Source: Pseudomonas quercus
Lineage (GTDB): Bacteria > Pseudomonadota > Gammaproteobacteria > Pseudomonadales > Pseudomonadaceae
NCBI RefSeq assembly: GCF_012033695.1
Contig: NZ_JAAVJI010000001.1
Coordinates: forward strand, 558,001 to 622,000
Direction: 5' to 3'
DNA length: 64,000 nt
Shown: piece by piece, positions 61,129 through 64,000 of the stretch
Layout: each line of letters begins with the position of its first letter
How positions within the stretch are numbered: position 1 is the stretch's first letter
The notes under the pieces: generated by a model
What the model saw: only the letters and a program-made list of their open reading frames with translations
The model's database searches: none
Told to the model about the DNA's origin: nothing
Position numbers and translations under genes: made by a program

Positions 61129-61923
61129 ATGACCCGGAATGGCCCGTTGGCGCTCTCGTTCAATACACTGGTGATGGTGTTCATGATGGCACCGCTGGTG
61201 GTGGTCTGCCTGGTGGCCTTCACCCCGGAAAACACGCTCAGCCTGCCTACCAAGGAATTTTCTCTGCGGTGGTTTACGGCGGTGTTCGAGCGGGCAGACT
61301 TCATCACAGCCTTCGCCAACAGCTTGAAGCTGGCAGCCCTCTCCGCGACCCTGGCCACGCTGATCGCCGTGCCGGCGGGGTTGGCCCTTACCCGTTATCG
61401 CTTTCCCGGCCAGGGCGTGATCAACGGCCTGCTGCTGTCACCCATTATCATTCCCCACCTGGTGCTAGGCGTGGCCCTGATGCGCCTGTTTGCGCTGCTG
61501 GGGGTCAACGGAAGCTTCTCTTGGCTGGTGCTGGCCCATGTGGTGGTGATCACGCCCTATGTGCTGCGGCTGGTGATCGCAACCGCCATTGGGGTGGACC
61601 GCAGCGCCGAACAGGCAGCCGAGAGCTTGGGGGCGGGCCGTATGACCCTGTTCTGGCGCATTACCTTCCCCATGATCCTGCCTGGGGTGGCTGGAGGATG
61701 GCTGCTGGCCTTTATCAACAGTTTCGATGAGGTCACGCTGTCCATTTTCATCACCTCGCCTGCCACCCAGACACTTCCGGTTCGAATGTACGTGTATGCC
61801 ACTGAGTCCATCGACCCCATGATGGCGGCCATTTCGGCCCTAGTGATCGCACTCACCGCCGTCACCATGCTTGTGCTGGACCGCGTGTACGGGTTGGATC
61901 GCGTGTTGGTGGGCAAATCATGA
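61129..61923 (+). CDS. ABC importer permease, PotC-like
   Basis: Second permease subunit, 264 residues, about six spans. The EAA loop is SAEQAAESLGAGRMTLFWRI with TFPMILPGVAGGWLLAF; the N-terminus (LALSFNTLVMVFMMAPLVVV) and the middle (VPAGLALTRYRFPGQGVING) fit PotC. It starts 2 bp after the PotB-like gene and ends overlapping the ferredoxin-like gene by 4 bp. The pair completes the translocator. Confidence 0.88.
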   Translation: MTRNGPLALSFNTLVMVFMMAPLVVVCLVAFTPENTLSLPTKEFSLRWFTAVFERADFITAFANSLKLAALSATLATLIAVPAGLALTRYRFPGQGVINGLLLSPIIIPHLVLGVALMRLFALLGVNGSFSWLVLAHVVVITPYVLRLVIATAIGVDRSAEQAAESLGAGRMTLFWRITFPMILPGVAGGWLLAFINSFDEVTLSIFITSPATQTLPVRMYVYATESIDPMMAAISALVIALTAVTMLVLDRVYGLDRVLVGKS

Positions 61924-62228
61924 AGCAGAACCAGAACACACCCTTGTTCAAACGCCTCGCTGAACAGGACCGCGAACCGGTGCTGTTCACCCTCGATGGC
62001 CTACCGGCCCAAGGCTTGGCAGGGGATACGGTGTTGACCGCCATCCTCACCCAGAGCAGCTTTGTACGGGGAAGTGACTTCACCGCCGAACCCAGGGCGG
62101 GTTTCTGCCTGATGGGCGCCTGCCAGGACTGCTGGGTACGGCTAGGTGACGGCCGACGCGTACGGGCCTGTGCCACGTTCGTAGGGCCAGGCCTTGCCGT
62201 CAGCCGCGACCCGGGGCGTGTGCTATGA
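61920..62228 (+). CDS. (2Fe-2S)-binding small subunit of an opine/hydroxyproline-type dehydrogenase
   Basis: A 102-residue protein with a ferredoxin-like cluster site: GFCLMGACQDCWVRLGDGRR then VRACATF, i.e. Cys-x4-Cys-x2-Cys-x11-Cys. This small subunit is the HcnA/OoxA-gamma type found in three-part flavin dehydrogenases, passing electrons to the larger flavoproteins. It overlaps both neighbours by 4 bp, so subunits are made in equal amounts. The C-terminal residues continue to GPGLAVSRDPGRVL. The natural substrate of the complex is not known. Confidence 0.87.
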   Translation: MKQNQNTPLFKRLAEQDREPVLFTLDGLPAQGLAGDTVLTAILTQSSFVRGSDFTAEPRAGFCLMGACQDCWVRLGDGRRVRACATFVGPGLAVSRDPGRVL

Positions 62229-63586
62229 GCGAACGCATTGTGATCGTGGGGGCGGGGCCTGCCGGTGTGCGGGCCGCCCAGGCGCTAGTGGCCCAAGGCG
62301 TACGCCCTCTGTTGATCGATGAAGGCGGGCGCGGCGGGGGGCAGATCTACCGCCAGCCGCCCGCCAACTTCACCCGTAGCGCCGACACCTTGTATGGTTT
62401 CGAAGCCTCCAAGGCGCGGTCCATCCACCATACCCTGGAGTCACTGCGTCCACACCTGGACTACCAGCCGGACACCTTGGTATGGAATGGCGAGCACGGC
62501 GTGTTGGACACCCTGCGCCAGGGTAGCCTGGCGGGGCGCCAACGGTTCGATCGGCTGATTATTGCCAGCGGGGCGACGGACCGGGTATTGCCGATCCCCG
62601 GGTGGACCTTGCCCGGGGTCTACACCTTGGGGGCCGCACAGGTGGCGCTCAAGTTCCAGGGCTGCGCCATTGGCGACGCCGTGGTGCTGGCCGGGAGCGG
62701 CCCTTTGCTCTACCTGGTCGCGTACCAGTACGCCAAAGCCGGCGCCACCGTGGCCGCCGTGCTGGACACCTCGCCGTTCCAGGCCCAGGTCAAGGCCGCG
62801 CCGCGCCTGCTCACTCAACCCATCACTTTTGCCAAAGGGCTGTATTACCGCGCCTGGCTGATGGCCAGGCAGGTACCCGTCCACCAAGGCGTCACCTTGC
62901 TGGGGGTAGAGGGCACCGAACGGGTCACCCACGTGCGTTGGGCAATGCAGGGCCAGCGCCATGAACTGGCGTGCAACGCCATAGGGTTTTCCCACGCCTT
63001 GCGCAGCGAAACACAGTTGGCCGACCTGCTGGGCTGTAGCTTTGCTTGGAGCCCGTTGAACCGGGCGTGGTTGCCCACCCGGGATGAACTGGGGCGGGCC
63101 AGTGTAAGCGGGGTTTACCTGGCCGGTGACGGCGCAGGGATTCTTGGCGCTGACGGTGCGGAAATTACCGGCGAGCTGGCCGCAATGGCCGTGTTGGAAG
63201 ACCTCGGCCTGCCCGTTGATGGCAAACGGCGCAGCCACCACTTGGCCGCACTGGCCAGGTTGCAGCGTTTTCGTATCGGCTTGGAAACGGCATTTCCGTT
63301 CCCCACTGACTGGGCTGCCCAGGCGCCAGACCACCTCGTGGTGTGCCGCTGCGAGCAGGTGACGGCAGGCGAGGTGCGCGCGGCAGTGCGCGCTGGGCAC
63401 TGGGAAGTGAACCGTGTGAAAGCGACCTGCCGGGCGGGCATGGGGCGCTGCCAAGGCCGGGTGTGCGGGGTTGCAACCGTTGAACTGATCGCCTGCGAGA
63501 GTGGGCGCCCTCCGGAGCAAGTGGGCCGGCTGCGGGCGCAGGCCCCACTCAAACCGTTGCCGTTCGACCTGGAGATAGGCCCATGA
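62225..63586 (+). CDS. FAD/NAD(P)-binding subunit with C-terminal 2Fe-2S site (HcnB/OoxA-like)
   Basis: A 453-residue flavoprotein. FAD motif RIVIVGAGPAGVRAAQALVA at the N-terminus, second nucleotide site DAVVLAGSGPLLYLVAYQYA near residue 160, and SGVYLAGDGAGILGADGAEI near 300. The C-terminal BFD-like iron-sulfur domain is VVCRCEQVTAGEVRAAVRAG, then KATCRAGMGRCQGRVCGV (Cys-x-Cys...Cys-x4-6-Cys-type). This architecture is that of HcnB and of the opine oxidase or D-hydroxyproline dehydrogenase alpha subunits. It overlaps the flanking genes by 4 bp. No cyanide-forming function should be assumed from the HcnB likeness. Confidence 0.88.
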   Translation: MSERIVIVGAGPAGVRAAQALVAQGVRPLLIDEGGRGGGQIYRQPPANFTRSADTLYGFEASKARSIHHTLESLRPHLDYQPDTLVWNGEHGVLDTLRQGSLAGRQRFDRLIIASGATDRVLPIPGWTLPGVYTLGAAQVALKFQGCAIGDAVVLAGSGPLLYLVAYQYAKAGATVAAVLDTSPFQAQVKAAPRLLTQPITFAKGLYYRAWLMARQVPVHQGVTLLGVEGTERVTHVRWAMQGQRHELACNAIGFSHALRSETQLADLLGCSFAWSPLNRAWLPTRDELGRASVSGVYLAGDGAGILGADGAEITGELAAMAVLEDLGLPVDGKRRSHHLAALARLQRFRIGLETAFPFPTDWAAQAPDHLVVCRCEQVTAGEVRAAVRAGHWEVNRVKATCRAGMGRCQGRVCGVATVELIACESGRPPEQVGRLRAQAPLKPLPFDLEIGP

Positions 63587-64000
63587 CACCTGTGGCATCG
63601 GACGTAATCATTGTGGGGGGCGGCATTGTCGGCAGCAGCGCGGCGCTGTGCCTGGCGCGTGCGGGCCGCCGGGTTACCCTGATCGAGCGAGACTTCTGTG
63701 GGTCGCGTTCCAGCGGTGTCAACTATGGCGGCGTGCGCCGCCAGGGGCGGCCTTTGTCACAGCTGCCACTGTCTTGCCGCGCCCATGCCATCTGGGGGCA
63801 GCTTGGTGATTGGGTAGGCACCGACGGGGAATACACCCGCTCCGGGCACCTGAAACTGGCTCGCAGTGAAGCGGACCTTGCGACCTTGCAGGCCTATGCC
63901 CTGGCCGTTGAGCCGTTCGGCCTGGGACTGCAGGTGATGGGCCGGGCCGAGCTGCGCAGGCGCTTCCCATGGGTAGGCGATGTGGCGGTCGGCGCCTCGT
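63583..64000 (+). CDS. FAD-dependent oxidoreductase subunit (DAO/HcnC-like), truncated by the window edge
   Basis: N-terminal 139 residues of the catalytic flavoprotein: MTPVASDVIIVGGGIVGSSA, then ALCLARAGRRVTLIERDFCG (FAD Rossmann motif), SGVNYGGVRRQGRPLSQLPL and YTRSGHLKLARSEADLA. This is the D-amino-acid-oxidase fold of the HcnC / opine oxidase B / hydroxyproline dehydrogenase beta subunit, which oxidises the C-N bond of the substrate. It overlaps the preceding gene by 4 bp. The gene continues beyond 64000, so length and end are unseen. Confidence 0.87.
   Translation, partial: MTPVASDVIIVGGGIVGSSAALCLARAGRRVTLIERDFCGSRSSGVNYGGVRRQGRPLSQLPLSCRAHAIWGQLGDWVGTDGEYTRSGHLKLARSEADLATLQAYALAVEPFGLGLQVMGRAELRRRFPWVGDVAVGAS

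Noticed and set aside
62441..63598. A 385-codon open frame on the minus strand
   Set aside because: Antisense to the flavoprotein subunit, whose cofactor motifs are complete; no recognisable product on the minus strand.
62225..64000. Possible hydrogen cyanide synthase (HcnABC) reading of the three-subunit oxidase
   Set aside because: The subunit plan is shared by opine and hydroxyproline dehydrogenases, and the linked importer and IclR regulator point to catabolism, not cyanogenesis.

Overview
The window is high-GC, densely coded bacterial chromosome that looks like the Pseudomonas putida group. The basis for that is recognition, not a search: an XenA-type Old Yellow Enzyme, a Pseudomonas-type galactose 1-dehydrogenase, SfnB/DszC-like sulfur-scavenging flavoproteins, a PoxB-type pyruvate dehydrogenase, tandem subtilase autotransporters and GluP/ExuT-like sugar carriers, all with the frequent GTG starts and antisense shadow frames of a GC-rich genome. 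I see no rRNA, tRNA, CRISPR array, prophage or complete insertion sequence.

Layout. 1-3.8 kb: an MscS channel (cut by the window edge), cytosine deaminase and a stand-alone receiver protein. 3.8-7.6 kb: a three-gene minus-strand operon for organosulfur use (two tandem SfnB-like flavoproteins and a DszA/NtaA-like monooxygenase). 7.8-11.3 kb: exonuclease III, a small hypothetical protein, an orphan DppA-like peptide-binding protein and an SDR. 11.7-17.9 kb: two tandem subtilisin-like autotransporters. 18-22.6 kb: a CHAD protein, an SdaC-like permease, a LysE exporter with no ordinary start codon, the wreck of an ABC ATPase gene and a RES/Xre toxin-antitoxin pair. 22.7-34.4 kb: chemoreceptor, GNAT, CAP protein, FAD/NAD protein, small hypothetical, UvrA2, a Cache-GGDEF diguanylate cyclase and an ABC exporter. 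34.5-46.1 kb: sugar and sugar-acid functions (ExuT-like and GluP-like carriers, then LysR / MFS / glucarate-dehydratase-like enolase / galactose dehydrogenase), interrupted by a KGG stress protein, a PfpI amidase-like protein, RNase Z, two tiny membrane ORFs, a J-domain protein and small hypotheticals. 46.2-58.2 kb: receiver protein, FtrA-like regulator, two aldo/keto reductases, an orphan urea-carboxylase-associated protein, PoxB, GNAT, XenA with a divergent ArsR-type regulator, a PAS-GGDEF cyclase and a secreted endonuclease I. 58.2-64 kb: a divergent IclR regulator and a tightly overlapping operon of a PotABC-type importer and a three-subunit opine/hydroxyproline-oxidase-like dehydrogenase, running off the right edge.

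The parts most worth a second look are: (i) a 92-base hairpin-forming intergenic repeat present twice, 12 kb apart, whose three differences include one compensatory base-pair change; (ii) a hairpin that covers the ribosome-binding site of two tiny adjacent membrane ORFs; (iii) the importer/dehydrogenase operon of unknown substrate, with a clear pair of candidate IclR operators; (iv) the start-codon-less LysE gene beside a broken ABC transporter gene. I did not find a convincing wholly new defence or mobile system; the RES/Xre pair belongs to a known class.
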